Shown piece after piece: positions 20,944-30,450 of a stretch of 64,000 nt of DNA; the first letter of the stretch is position 1; the number at the start of each line of letters is the position of its first letter. Source of the stretch: Acidobacteriaceae bacterium (GTDB taxonomy: Bacteria; Acidobacteriota; Terriglobia; Terriglobales; Acidobacteriaceae). The stretch is taken from assembly GCA_003151155.1 (NCBI GenBank), contig PLWX01000072.1, positions 14,483 to 78,482 of the forward strand, given 5' to 3'. A program made the translations under genes and the position numbers. The notes under the pieces were generated by a model, which saw only the letters and a program-made list of their open reading frames with translations, searched no databases and was not told the DNA's origin.

Positions 20944-21534
20944 ATGCGGCGGCTCATCGGCAACCTGAACGGCAAAGCGAAGTGGATGGGAACAGTGGTT
21001 CTTCTTCTGACGGTGAGCGCGGTGGCGCAGACGACGGAACCAGAGGTTGTGAAGCCGACGCGGTTGATCCTGGTGAGCATTCCTGATCGCAGATTGGCGC
21101 TGATGGAAGACGGCAAGGTCCTGAAGATCTTTTCCGTGGCAGTTGGGAAGGAATCGACGCCAAGTCCTGAGGGAACTTTCACCGTGAAGAGCCGGCTGGC
21201 GAACCCGACTTACTACCACAAGGGCACTGTGGTTGCGCCGGGGCCGACGAATCCGCTGGGCACGCGCTGGGTGGGATTGAGCGAAAAGGGATATGGGATC
21301 CATGGAACGAATGCACCGAAGTCGATCGGCAAGGCCGCATCGCACGGCTGCATTCGAATGGGCCAGAAGGACCTGGAAGAACTCTTCACGATGGTGAAGC
21401 TGGGCGACGCGGTGGAAATTCGTGGCGAGCGCGATGAACAGATCGCCGAAGTGTTCGGTGGAGTGCCCGACGCGACGGTCGTGGCGACGGCGCAGAGTTC
21501 CGCGGCGGCGGCAGGTCAAGCGGGTGGGTTGTAA
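20944..21534 (+). CDS. Exported L,D-transpeptidase (YkuD domain)
   Basis: Signal peptide; YGIHGTNAPKSIGKAASHGCIRM catalytic motif. Confidence 0.93.
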   Translation: MRRLIGNLNGKAKWMGTVVLLLTVSAVAQTTEPEVVKPTRLILVSIPDRRLALMEDGKVLKIFSVAVGKESTPSPEGTFTVKSRLANPTYYHKGTVVAPGPTNPLGTRWVGLSEKGYGIHGTNAPKSIGKAASHGCIRMGQKDLEELFTMVKLGDAVEIRGERDEQIAEVFGGVPDATVVATAQSSAAAAGQAGGL

Positions 21535-21556
21535 CTGAGAGGAGTGGAGGTAAGCC

Positions 21557-21730
21557 ATGCAAAGCGCAATCGAATTCTTGACGGTGGTGGGTGGGTTGGT
21601 GTTTTCGGTGTCGTGCGCGCTGCTGGTGGAAGAGCTGATCTTTGGCGGACTGTTCAGGCTTTTCTTCCAAGGAAGAGCATTGCCGGTGCGGGTCGAGAGT
21701 AGTCAGGCGAAAGCTAAGAAGCAACTCTAA
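21557..21730 (+). CDS. Small membrane protein (57 aa)
   Basis: MQSAIEFLTVVGGLVFSVSCALLVEELIFGGLFRLFFQGRALPVRVESSQAKAKKQL; GGAGTGGAGG SD; lies between two operon genes; below the ORF track cutoff. Confidence 0.65.
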   Translation: MQSAIEFLTVVGGLVFSVSCALLVEELIFGGLFRLFFQGRALPVRVESSQAKAKKQL

Positions 21731-21740
21731 GGAGGTTGCC

Positions 21741-23057
21741 ATGCTGGTGTTCAAGTATTTGCTGATGACGTTGGGAATTGGGCTGATCGCGGCGGCTGCA
21801 GCGATCGTTGCGTACGATCTGTTTCTCAAATTGCAGTTTCGACGTTCTATCGCGGCCGGTGTTCCGGTAGCAGAACCGGAGCCGGTGCGCTGGCGAATGA
21901 CGGTGGTGTTCGTTGCGCTGGCATGGGCTCCAATGCTGATCGCCGCGAGTATTGCCGTGGTCCCTAGCGGAGCCGCGGGGGTGCGAGTGAGCGAAACCCG
22001 CGGCACGCTGTCCGGCACCCTCTATCCAGGCGTGCATTTTGTAACACCGGTTCTGGAGCACGTGGAGACGTTCGACACGCGCGACAAACTGTTCACGACT
22101 GGAGTCGAAGACTCGAAACTCGCCGGTGCGCATGGAAAAGGGGCGTTAACCGTCCAGGCTAAAGAAGGATTGTCGCTCGGGCTGGCGATCACGGTGCGGT
22201 ATCGCATCGATCCGAAGCGGTTGGATTACATCCAGTCGCACTTGCCGCAACCGATTGAGAGCGAGCTGGTGCCGCCGGTCGTGGCGAGCGCCTGGCGGGA
22301 GATCGTACCGAATTACAACGTCCGCGAGGTTTTCAGCACAAAGCGCGAAGAGGTTCGACAGCGTGCGGCGGGAATCATTACGCAGAAGCTTGGGAAAGAT
22401 GGCGTCATCGTGGAAGAGGTGATGCTGCGCGATATCCAGTTGCCGCCCGAGTATGCCAAAGGCTTGGAAGATCTGTTGCTGAAAGAGCAGCAGAACGATC
22501 AACTCTCAGTACAGACGGAGATGCAGCAGAAGCAGGTGCGCATTTCAGAACTCGAGGCAGAGGCTGACAAGGCACGATCGGTGAAACAGGCCGAGGGGGC
22601 AGCCCAGGTGAAGGTGATTGCCGCGAAGAGCGAGTCAGACGCGATGCAGTACACGCTGCCGCTGAAGGAAAAGCAGATTCAGCAATCGAAGCTAGAGGCA
22701 GAGGCGCGGAAGGAGTCGACGATCAAGAACGCCGAAGCAGCCGCGGAAGCTAAGGTGATTGACAGTAAGGCCGAGTTGCAGCGGCGCAACATGTTGTCGG
22801 AGGCGGAAGCGAACCGGATTCGGGTGACGGCGGTGGCCGATGCGGAGCGGATGAAGAGTGAGGCAGCCGTGTTGAAACAGAATCCGCTGCTGATTAACAA
22901 GATCGTGGCGGAGAAGCTGTCGGACAAGATCCAGGTAATGATGGTGCCATCCGACGGAAAGTTCTTCTTTGCCAACGATGTGATGAAGAGCTTCGGAGCG
23001 CCGGGAAGGGCTGAGACTGAAGCGGAAGATCCGCCGGCGCAAGGTGGACAGCACTGA
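21741..23057 (+). CDS. SPFH/band 7 (prohibitin-like) membrane protein
   Basis: N-terminal TMs, band 7 domain, long Glu/Ala/Lys-rich coiled coil; GGAGG SD just before ATG 21741. Confidence 0.88.
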   Translation: MLVFKYLLMTLGIGLIAAAAAIVAYDLFLKLQFRRSIAAGVPVAEPEPVRWRMTVVFVALAWAPMLIAASIAVVPSGAAGVRVSETRGTLSGTLYPGVHFVTPVLEHVETFDTRDKLFTTGVEDSKLAGAHGKGALTVQAKEGLSLGLAITVRYRIDPKRLDYIQSHLPQPIESELVPPVVASAWREIVPNYNVREVFSTKREEVRQRAAGIITQKLGKDGVIVEEVMLRDIQLPPEYAKGLEDLLLKEQQNDQLSVQTEMQQKQVRISELEAEADKARSVKQAEGAAQVKVIAAKSESDAMQYTLPLKEKQIQQSKLEAEARKESTIKNAEAAAEAKVIDSKAELQRRNMLSEAEANRIRVTAVADAERMKSEAAVLKQNPLLINKIVAEKLSDKIQVMMVPSDGKFFFANDVMKSFGAPGRAETEAEDPPAQGGQH

Positions 23058-23089
23058 GGGATTCGCCAACTGGTGTGGCGAGTAAAAGG

Positions 23090-23130
23090 CCGGGTGATCG
23101 AGGATCCGCCGCCCTCGATCACCCGGTTTT
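23090..23130 (+). terminator. Rho-independent terminator after the SPFH gene
   Basis: 14-bp perfect stem CCGGGTGATCGAGG/CCTCGATCACCCGG followed by TTTT. Confidence 0.85.
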
Positions 23131-23145
23131 CACGAGTATGGATTT

Positions 23146-24396
23146 ATGGAGCCAGCGATGGGAACGTCAGAATATAATTCGCCGCAGAGAATGATCTACA
23201 AACGGCTTTGCTTCGGGCTCCTGGTGCTGGCTTTGTGCGCTGCGTTCTCCTATGCCGCTGCGCCGGAGACGACTTGGGCGGGGCCGTCCGCGAGACTTGC
23301 GAAGGAGATCGCGAATATCTCCGGGCCGGGCACGGCAACACTCGCTATCCGCAACCAATCGGCAATCGCAAATGAGGAACTTCCGGCGATCAGGCGCGGG
23401 ATCGAGGCGCAACTGCGGGTGGATGGAATCCAGATTCGCAGCGCGGACAATGCCGCAACCTCGATATCGGTCACGCTTTCGGAGAATCTTCAGGGTTGGC
23501 TCTGGATCGCCGAAGTTAAGCAGGGCAGCGACACCAAGGTTGCGATGGTTCCAGTGCCGCGAAACGGCAATGCGACGATAGCGCAAGCTGGGCCCAATAT
23601 GACCTTGAAGAAGACGCTTGTGTATTCGCAGGCAAGTGCGATTCTCGATTTCGCTACGATTCACGCGGGCAACGACACCCACCTCGTAGTGCTCGATGCT
23701 GACAATGTCTCGCTCTATCGGTCGACAGGAACGAAATACGAACTGGAGCAAGCATTTCCGGTCGTTCATTCGCGGCCCTTTCCGCGAGATTTGCGGGGCA
23801 AACTCGCGATTCCACGCGATCATCTCTTCGACGCCTACCTTCCCGGATTACTTTGCAGCAGCAGCGTATCGATGCCTATCAACGTTACGTGCCGCGAGAG
23901 TGATGATCCCTGGCCGATGGGTTCACAAAAAGCGTTGTTTAACTCTGCCCGGAATTTCTTCACGGGGGCGCTGCTGCCGGGAATCGGAAAGCCTGTGGCG
24001 CCGTTCTTCACTGCCGCTGAGCTGCCGCGCAGTAACTACACGCTATGGATTCTCGCCTCGACCGATGGCGCGGTCCGTGAGAGCGACGGGGTAAATGAGC
24101 GTCGTGTAACGGCGTCGGTCAGCGGCGACTGGGGTAGCGACCTGGCGGCAGTTCACGATGCCTGTGGATTGGGAACGCAACTCCTGGTAAGCGCGTCAAG
24201 CAATGGTAACGATTCGCTGCGAGCCTACGAGGTACCGGACCGTGAACCGGTGCTGGTAAGTGCGCCCTTGAATTTTGATAGCGAGATCACTGCGCTGTGG
24301 ACATCATCGGACGGTACGGACGCGAACCTTGTGGTGCATAACACGACAGGAGGACGATATGAGGCGTACAGCGTCTCTATTGCTTGCGGCCAGTAG
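23146..24396 (+). CDS. Exported protein of unknown function
   Basis: Hydrophobic signal (LCFGLLVLALCAAFSYAAA); start uncertain (23146 or 23191). Confidence 0.6.
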   Translation: MEPAMGTSEYNSPQRMIYKRLCFGLLVLALCAAFSYAAAPETTWAGPSARLAKEIANISGPGTATLAIRNQSAIANEELPAIRRGIEAQLRVDGIQIRSADNAATSISVTLSENLQGWLWIAEVKQGSDTKVAMVPVPRNGNATIAQAGPNMTLKKTLVYSQASAILDFATIHAGNDTHLVVLDADNVSLYRSTGTKYELEQAFPVVHSRPFPRDLRGKLAIPRDHLFDAYLPGLLCSSSVSMPINVTCRESDDPWPMGSQKALFNSARNFFTGALLPGIGKPVAPFFTAAELPRSNYTLWILASTDGAVRESDGVNERRVTASVSGDWGSDLAAVHDACGLGTQLLVSASSNGNDSLRAYEVPDREPVLVSAPLNFDSEITALWTSSDGTDANLVVHNTTGGRYEAYSVSIACGQ

Positions 24397-25696
24397 CGTC
24401 GTCCTGTTGTTGGCAAGCGCGGGCGCGCGTACGCGTCCGCGACAGGGAGGCACGCTTCGAGTGGAGATGCGCGCCGACGCTTCGCAGTGGATGAATAGCG
24501 CGCTGCGAACCCTGGTCTTCGACTCGCTCACCCAACTCGACAGCGCCGGTTCTGTGCAGCCCGCACTGGCCGTGCGTTGGGAGTCGCAGAGTGATGATCG
24601 GCGATGGCAACTTTGGCTTCGCCCGGGCGTACGCTTTCAGGACGGCACACCGTTGTCAGCAGCGACGGTCGTGCAATCCCTGACGGCGGAGGATTGTAGC
24701 GGCTGTCCGTGGCGAGCGGTGCACGCGGCGGGCGATGCGGTGGTGTTCGAATCCGAGACGGCGGTGCCGAATCTTCCGGCAATTCTTGCCAATTCGCGTT
24801 ATGCCATTGTGCGCAAAGATGAGAGCGGAAATCTGGTAGGCACGGGGCCGTTTCGATTCGGATCGGTGTCGAATGGTGCGGTGACGCTGAATGCCGTTGA
24901 TGACAGCTGGCGGTCGAGGCCGTTTGTGAATGCGATCGAGATGCGCGGTGGACGATCGCTGCGCGATCAATGGATGGACGTGAGTGCTGGACGCGCGGAT
25001 GTGGTGGAGGTGCCGGCGGATCAACTTCGGCGGGCGCAGCAGGATCACATGCATCTGCTGGTTTCCCGCGACTCGGATTTGATCGCGCTGGTGGTGGACG
25101 ACAAATCTCCCGCGACACAGGATGCAAGGGTGCGCGAAGTGCTTTCGATGAGCCTCGATCGAGCGTCGTTGTTCAATGTTGTGTTTCAGAAGGAGGGAGA
25201 AGTCTCAGCGAGCCTGCTCCCGAATTGGCTGAGCGGTTATGGCTTCCTGATGAACACGGCACCGCCGCACGCGAATGCGGTGCCGACGGCTGTGAGTCGT
25301 GGAGAGATCACGTTGTCGGTTGAGGGCAGCGATCCAGTGTTGCAGTTGATTGCCGAGCGACTAGCGCTGAATGCCCGCGATGCGGGCCTGAACGTGCGGG
25401 CAGTAGCTGGAACTTCCAAGAGTGCCTTGCGGTTGACACGGATTCACCTCGAAGAAACCAATCCCGCGGCGGCGTTTGCTGATATAACCGCTCAACTTGG
25501 GATGGGAGAACGCGTGCCGGCGAATGATGTGGCCGCCGTGTTTCATCAGGAGCAGGATGTACTCGCCAAGCACACGGTAATTCCTTTGCTCTATCTGCCG
25601 CGAGCCGTGGCTTTCAGCCCGCGGGTTCACGATTTCGTGCTGCATTCGGACGGCATGATTCGGGTTGCGGATTTCTGGCTGGAGGATGGCAAATGA
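24359..25696 (+). CDS. Extracellular solute-binding protein, family 5 (SBP_bac_5)-like
   Basis: Signal peptide MRRTASLLLAASSVVLLLASAG; GGTLRVEMRADASQWMNSALRTLVFDSLTQLDSAGSVQPALAVRWE...WQLWLRPGVRFQDGTPLSAATVVQSL. Confidence 0.8.
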   Translation: MRRTASLLLAASSVVLLLASAGARTRPRQGGTLRVEMRADASQWMNSALRTLVFDSLTQLDSAGSVQPALAVRWESQSDDRRWQLWLRPGVRFQDGTPLSAATVVQSLTAEDCSGCPWRAVHAAGDAVVFESETAVPNLPAILANSRYAIVRKDESGNLVGTGPFRFGSVSNGAVTLNAVDDSWRSRPFVNAIEMRGGRSLRDQWMDVSAGRADVVEVPADQLRRAQQDHMHLLVSRDSDLIALVVDDKSPATQDARVREVLSMSLDRASLFNVVFQKEGEVSASLLPNWLSGYGFLMNTAPPHANAVPTAVSRGEITLSVEGSDPVLQLIAERLALNARDAGLNVRAVAGTSKSALRLTRIHLEETNPAAAFADITAQLGMGERVPANDVAAVFHQEQDVLAKHTVIPLLYLPRAVAFSPRVHDFVLHSDGMIRVADFWLEDGK

Positions 25697-27477
25697 ACTT
25701 GCGCCAGCGCCTGCTGTTGATGTTTTCGCTGACGGTGATTGTCGCCGTCGCGGCGGTGGCGTACACGGTGTCGTTGCGCACACGTGAGGCGTTCGCGCAG
25801 GCCGATCAAGAACGAACCAATGCGCTGGTGGCACAGTTCCATCGGGAGTTCGACCGGCATGGCCTGGAGGTAAAGCAGCAACTCGATCGGATGGGAAGCA
25901 GCGAAGAGGTGAGTCGCGTTGCCTTCGAACTCGGTCGCGGCGGCGAGTCGTCGGCCTACTTGAACGAAGCAGGGATTCTGGCCCAGGAGTACGGGCTCGA
26001 CTTTCTCATCTTACTCGGGGCGGATGGAAGCATCATCAGTTCAGCTCAGTGGCCGGCACGCTTTGGATACAAAGAGCCTGTCCCTGAAGCGGGAGCGGTT
26101 CCATATTTAAGTAAAGAGGAACTGCCGCAGGGTAGTGCGATTGGGATGTTCGCATCGAAGTCGATTCGTTCGGGTGAGAACACAGTGTTTCTCGTCGGTG
26201 GCGAGCGACTCGATAAGGAATTCCTGCAATCGCTGGCCACGCCAGCGGGCGTGCAGATCATGCTTTATCGCGTCGGCGCTAACGGGTTTCAAGCACAAGA
26301 CCTCATGAGCCTCGACGGGGCGGTGGTAGCTCCCGAAAAATATCAGCCTCTCATCCAACTTGCGATCGAACGGCGCACCGAAGCCAATGCGATTGTTTAC
26401 ACGACGGCTGATCGGAAGGACAGCATGTTCACAGCTGCAATTCCGTTGATGGATCGTGCGGGGGGAGTGGTGAGCGTGCTGTTGATTGGAAGTCCGCGTC
26501 GCGAGCTGATCGCGCTGCAAGACCACATCCGCGCGGTGGCGCTCACGGTGGGAGGACTTGGAATTTTATTGGCGATTGCGGTGAGTCTGTGGATCACCGG
26601 CCGGGTGACTCGCCCGATCGTGGAACTGGCGGCAGCTTCACGGCAGATTGCAGCAGGGGATTGGAATGTGAGCGTTAACCCGCATGGGGCAAGCAGCGAG
26701 ATAGCCGACCTTGCCGAAGCTTTCAATCGCATGACTGCGCAGATGATCGAGCAGCGCGAGCGGCTGGTGCAGAGCGAACGCGTGGCGGCTTGGAGAGAAC
26801 TGGCGCGACGCTTAGCTCATGAATTGAAGAACCCGCTGTTTCCCTTGCAACTGACGGTAGAGAACCTGGTGAAAGCACGCACGATGGCGCCGCAGGAGTT
26901 TGACGAAATATTCGATGAAGGCACCACGACGCTGATGGCTGAGATACAGAACCTTAAGGCCATTATTCAACGGTTCAGCGATTTCTCGAAGATGCCCCAG
27001 CCGCAATTGCAGGCAGTGCGGGTGAATGAGATTGTGCAACGAGTGGCAGCACTTCACCAGCCGGAACTGAAGGATCGCGGGAATGCAGTGACGATGATTC
27101 TGCATTTGGATCCAAACCTTCCCGTAATCGCGGTCGATCCTGAGCTGTTGCATCGCGTGCTGTCGAACCTGGTTCTGAATGGATTGGACGCCATGCCGCA
27201 AGGGGGATCGATCACGATCAATACAGCAGCCCGCGAGGACTCGGTGCGCATCGAAGTGGCGGATACCGGAACCGGATTGACGAAAGAGGAATGTGAGCGG
27301 CTTTTTACCCCCTACTACACCACTAAGCAGCACGGCACAGGCTTGGGACTGGCGATTGTGCAATCGGTGGTGACCGACCACGGCGGGACCATCAATGTGG
27401 AAAGCACACCGGGACAGGGAACTACGTTTATCATCGATCTTCCGCGGTCCACGGCCGCAATCGGAGCGAACGCTTGA
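25693..27477 (+). CDS. Sensor histidine kinase (periplasmic sensor, HAMP, HisKA, HATPase)
   Basis: ARRLAHELKNPLFPLQLTVENL H-box; HATPase (LSNLVLNGLDAMPQGG, DTGTGLTKEE, GTGLGLAIV); ATGA overlap with the upstream SBP. Confidence 0.93.
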   Translation: MNLRQRLLLMFSLTVIVAVAAVAYTVSLRTREAFAQADQERTNALVAQFHREFDRHGLEVKQQLDRMGSSEEVSRVAFELGRGGESSAYLNEAGILAQEYGLDFLILLGADGSIISSAQWPARFGYKEPVPEAGAVPYLSKEELPQGSAIGMFASKSIRSGENTVFLVGGERLDKEFLQSLATPAGVQIMLYRVGANGFQAQDLMSLDGAVVAPEKYQPLIQLAIERRTEANAIVYTTADRKDSMFTAAIPLMDRAGGVVSVLLIGSPRRELIALQDHIRAVALTVGGLGILLAIAVSLWITGRVTRPIVELAAASRQIAAGDWNVSVNPHGASSEIADLAEAFNRMTAQMIEQRERLVQSERVAAWRELARRLAHELKNPLFPLQLTVENLVKARTMAPQEFDEIFDEGTTTLMAEIQNLKAIIQRFSDFSKMPQPQLQAVRVNEIVQRVAALHQPELKDRGNAVTMILHLDPNLPVIAVDPELLHRVLSNLVLNGLDAMPQGGSITINTAAREDSVRIEVADTGTGLTKEECERLFTPYYTTKQHGTGLGLAIVQSVVTDHGGTINVESTPGQGTTFIIDLPRSTAAIGANA

Positions 27478-28850
27478 CGAAGGCCGACATTCTGATCGTG
27501 GATGATGAAGCCAACACACTGGCTTCGCTTTCACGGGCTTTTCGTTTGGCCGGACACGAGGCGACGGTTTGCGATAACGCTGCCCGCGCGCTGGAGTTGG
27601 CTAAGTCGAGGCCCTTCGATTTAATTCTCTCGGATGTCGTGATGCCGAACCGTGATGGGTTGGCTCTTCTGGAAGATCTGAAGAATGCTGGCGTAGCGGC
27701 GCCGGTGGTGATGATGTCGGGGCAGGCGCACATTGAGATGGCGGTGAAGGCGACGCGACTTGGCGCGTTGGATTTTCTGGAGAAGCCACTCTCGACCGAC
27801 AAGTTGCTGCTGACCGTCGAGAACGCGTTGAAGTTGAAACGGCTTGAGGTGGAAAATCGCGATCTGCGCAGCCGGGTGGGGAAGCACGAAATTGTGTGGA
27901 GCGGCGACGCGATGCGGCGGGTGATGGCGCAGATCGAGCGTGTTGCCGCGAGCGAAGCCCGGGTCTGCATCTACGGAGAGACGGGCACAGGTAAGGAACT
28001 CGTCGCGCGCACGTTGCATGAGAAAAGTGCTCGACGCGGCGGCCCGTTCGTGACGTTGAACTGCGCTGCGGTTCCGGCGGAACTTATCGAGTCGGAGTTA
28101 TTCGGGCACGAGAAAGGATCGTTCACCGGAGCAGCACAACGTCACATCGGAAAGTTCGAGCAGGCGCACCGCGGCACGCTGTTTCTCGACGAGATCGGAG
28201 ATATGCCCCTGGCTATGCAGGCCAAGCTGCTGCGCGTGCTGGAAGAGGGAGAGGTCGAGAGGGTCGGCGGAGATAAATCGATTCCTGTCGATGTGCGCGT
28301 ACTGGTGGCCACGCACCGCAACCTCGAAGACCTGGTGAAGGAGGGGAAGTTCCGGCAAGACTTGTTTCACAGAGTCTATGTATTTCCGCTCGTGTTGCCC
28401 CCGCTACGGCAGCGTAAAGAAGACATTCCAGTTTTGCTGAAACACTTTGCAGCGCAAGTGTGTTCTCAGAACGGATGGAAGCCGGTTCCGTTTACAGCCG
28501 AGGCGATTGAATCCCTGCAGAGATATTCGTGGCCAGGGAACGTACGGGAGATGCGCAACGTTGTCGAGCGTTTGTTGCTGCTTGCCGTCTCAGGGGAAGT
28601 GGATCGTTCCACGGTTGAATTGGCGTTGCCAGAGGCACAATCGGGCATGCCTTCGGGTGGCGAACCGGGCATCGGTCCTCTAGCACCGAGGGTTGCGCAA
28701 TACGAACGTGAGGCGATTCTTGCGGAACTGCAGCGGCAGCAACATCACATCACCAATACCGCCAAGGCGCTTGGACTGGAGCGCAGTCATCTCTACAAGA
28801 AATGCCAGCAACTGGGGATCGAGATGAGGGCAGTGCGAGGTACGCGCTAG
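27474..28850 (+). CDS. Sigma-54-dependent response regulator (NtrC family)
   Basis: Receiver (ILIVDDEANTLASLSRAF), Walker A GETGTGKE, ESELFGHEKGSFTGA, Fis-type HTH; TTG start overlaps the kinase stop. Confidence 0.95.
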   Translation: MTKADILIVDDEANTLASLSRAFRLAGHEATVCDNAARALELAKSRPFDLILSDVVMPNRDGLALLEDLKNAGVAAPVVMMSGQAHIEMAVKATRLGALDFLEKPLSTDKLLLTVENALKLKRLEVENRDLRSRVGKHEIVWSGDAMRRVMAQIERVAASEARVCIYGETGTGKELVARTLHEKSARRGGPFVTLNCAAVPAELIESELFGHEKGSFTGAAQRHIGKFEQAHRGTLFLDEIGDMPLAMQAKLLRVLEEGEVERVGGDKSIPVDVRVLVATHRNLEDLVKEGKFRQDLFHRVYVFPLVLPPLRQRKEDIPVLLKHFAAQVCSQNGWKPVPFTAEAIESLQRYSWPGNVREMRNVVERLLLLAVSGEVDRSTVELALPEAQSGMPSGGEPGIGPLAPRVAQYEREAILAELQRQQHHITNTAKALGLERSHLYKKCQQLGIEMRAVRGTR

Positions 28851-28947
28851 CGCACCTCCTCCGATGACGTCGCCGGATTTCGCATCTTCCTTGTAGCGGC
28901 TTCAAGTTGCGGTACACTCATCGGCATCATTCTGGAGGAAGCTACGT

Positions 28948-30390
28948 ATGCGGGTCAGAATTTGGGCGATCTTTGCTTTCATGTTACTGGCCATTGGGGT
29001 CTTCGCGGAAAAGGCGCCGGACACAATCCAGGCGCGATTGGGACACGCGTATCGCTTCGATCGTGGGGGTTGGGTCTACTTGCACCTGGAAGGGAAGCCT
29101 GAAGATATTGGCTTTCAGCACGGCTATCTGCTCGCGCCCGAGATCGAAGACGGTTTCAAGGTGGTGCAACTCCACGATACCCACGCCAGCAAACATGATT
29201 GGGAATTTTTCCGGCACGTGGCGCATGACATCCTCTGGCCGAAAATCGATCCGGAATACCAGTCCGAACTGAAGGGAATTCAAGAAGGTCTGGCGGCGAA
29301 GGGATCGACGCTGACGCTGGACGACGTGGTGGCTTTGAATGGAATGGAAGAGGTCGCCGACTATTACGTTCCGTACCTGAACAAGCTGCAAGGAAAGGTG
29401 AATCCGCCGGGGCTGGTGGCGCCGGGCAATTGCAGTGCGTTCGTTGCGACGGGGAGCTACACGTCCGATGGCAAGATCGTCATCGCGCATAACAACTGGA
29501 CGTCGTACATGGTAGGCGAACGCTGGAGAATTATTTTCGACATCGTGCCGGCGAAGGGTTTGCACATCCTGATGGACGGCTATCCAGGAACAATCACCAG
29601 CGGCGACGACTACGGGATGAATGAACAAGGGCTGGTCGTCACGGAGACGACCATTACGGCATTTGCCGGGTTCGATCCAAACGGCCAGCCGGAGTTCGCA
29701 CGATCGCGGAAGGCGATGCAGTACGCGAAAGACATCGATGAGTGGATCAAGATCATGCTGGAAGGCAACAACGGCGCCTACGCCAACGATTGGCTGTTGG
29801 CCGATCAGAAAAACAATGAGATCGCACGGGTCGAGTTAGGACTGGTGCATTCGGCGGTGGATCGCACGAAGGACGGGTACTTCGTGGGATCGAATTTCCC
29901 CATCGATCCGAAGCTGATTCACGATGAAACGACTTTCGACATCAACGATGCTTCAAGTTCACCGAATGCCCGGCGGAAGCGGTGGGAGCAGGTGATCCGC
30001 CAAAACAAGGGGAAAATTACCGTTGAGACAGCCCGTGCGTTCATGAGCGATCACGAAGATGCGTTTGAAGGCAAGCAGCACGCGGATATGCACACGCTTT
30101 GCGGCCATGGGGATGTCAATCCAAACGCGGAAAAGGGGTGGGAGTTGGAGCCATACGATCCGATGGGAGCGGTGAACGGAAAAGCCGCTGACGCGGAGAT
30201 GACCAAGAAGATGAGTTTCTACGCACGCATTGGGCACCCGTGCGGAGACAACTTCGTGGCTGCTCCGTTTCTGAAAGCCCATCCGGAATATAACTGGGAG
30301 GCTCCGGTACTACACGACATGATCGCGGGACCGTGGACGCTGTTTCAGAAACAAGATCACGAGGTCGAACAGAAGGCGAGTGGAGAGTAA
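28948..30390 (+). CDS. Exported C45/phospholipase B-like Ntn-hydrolase
   Basis: Signal peptide; candidate nucleophile in PGNCSAFVATGSYTSDGKIVIAHNNW; DEGLVVTETT-like region (NEQGLVVTETTI). Confidence 0.75.
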   Translation: MRVRIWAIFAFMLLAIGVFAEKAPDTIQARLGHAYRFDRGGWVYLHLEGKPEDIGFQHGYLLAPEIEDGFKVVQLHDTHASKHDWEFFRHVAHDILWPKIDPEYQSELKGIQEGLAAKGSTLTLDDVVALNGMEEVADYYVPYLNKLQGKVNPPGLVAPGNCSAFVATGSYTSDGKIVIAHNNWTSYMVGERWRIIFDIVPAKGLHILMDGYPGTITSGDDYGMNEQGLVVTETTITAFAGFDPNGQPEFARSRKAMQYAKDIDEWIKIMLEGNNGAYANDWLLADQKNNEIARVELGLVHSAVDRTKDGYFVGSNFPIDPKLIHDETTFDINDASSSPNARRKRWEQVIRQNKGKITVETARAFMSDHEDAFEGKQHADMHTLCGHGDVNPNAEKGWELEPYDPMGAVNGKAADAEMTKKMSFYARIGHPCGDNFVAAPFLKAHPEYNWEAPVLHDMIAGPWTLFQKQDHEVEQKASGE

Positions 30391-30410
30391 CACTCTCGAG
30401 CAAAAACCGA

Positions 30411-30432
30411 GGGCGCCTTTGCGGCGCCCTTT
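30411..30432 (+). terminator. Rho-independent terminator
   Basis: GGGCGCC-tttgc-GGCGCCC-TTTT. Confidence 0.85.
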
Positions 30433-30450
30433 TCCCTGCCATCGACGTAT

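Noticed and set aside
24740-24760. tRNA T-arm-like gttcgaatcc
   Set aside because: Lies within the SBP coding frame with no cloverleaf around it; no tRNA gene was recognised in the window.
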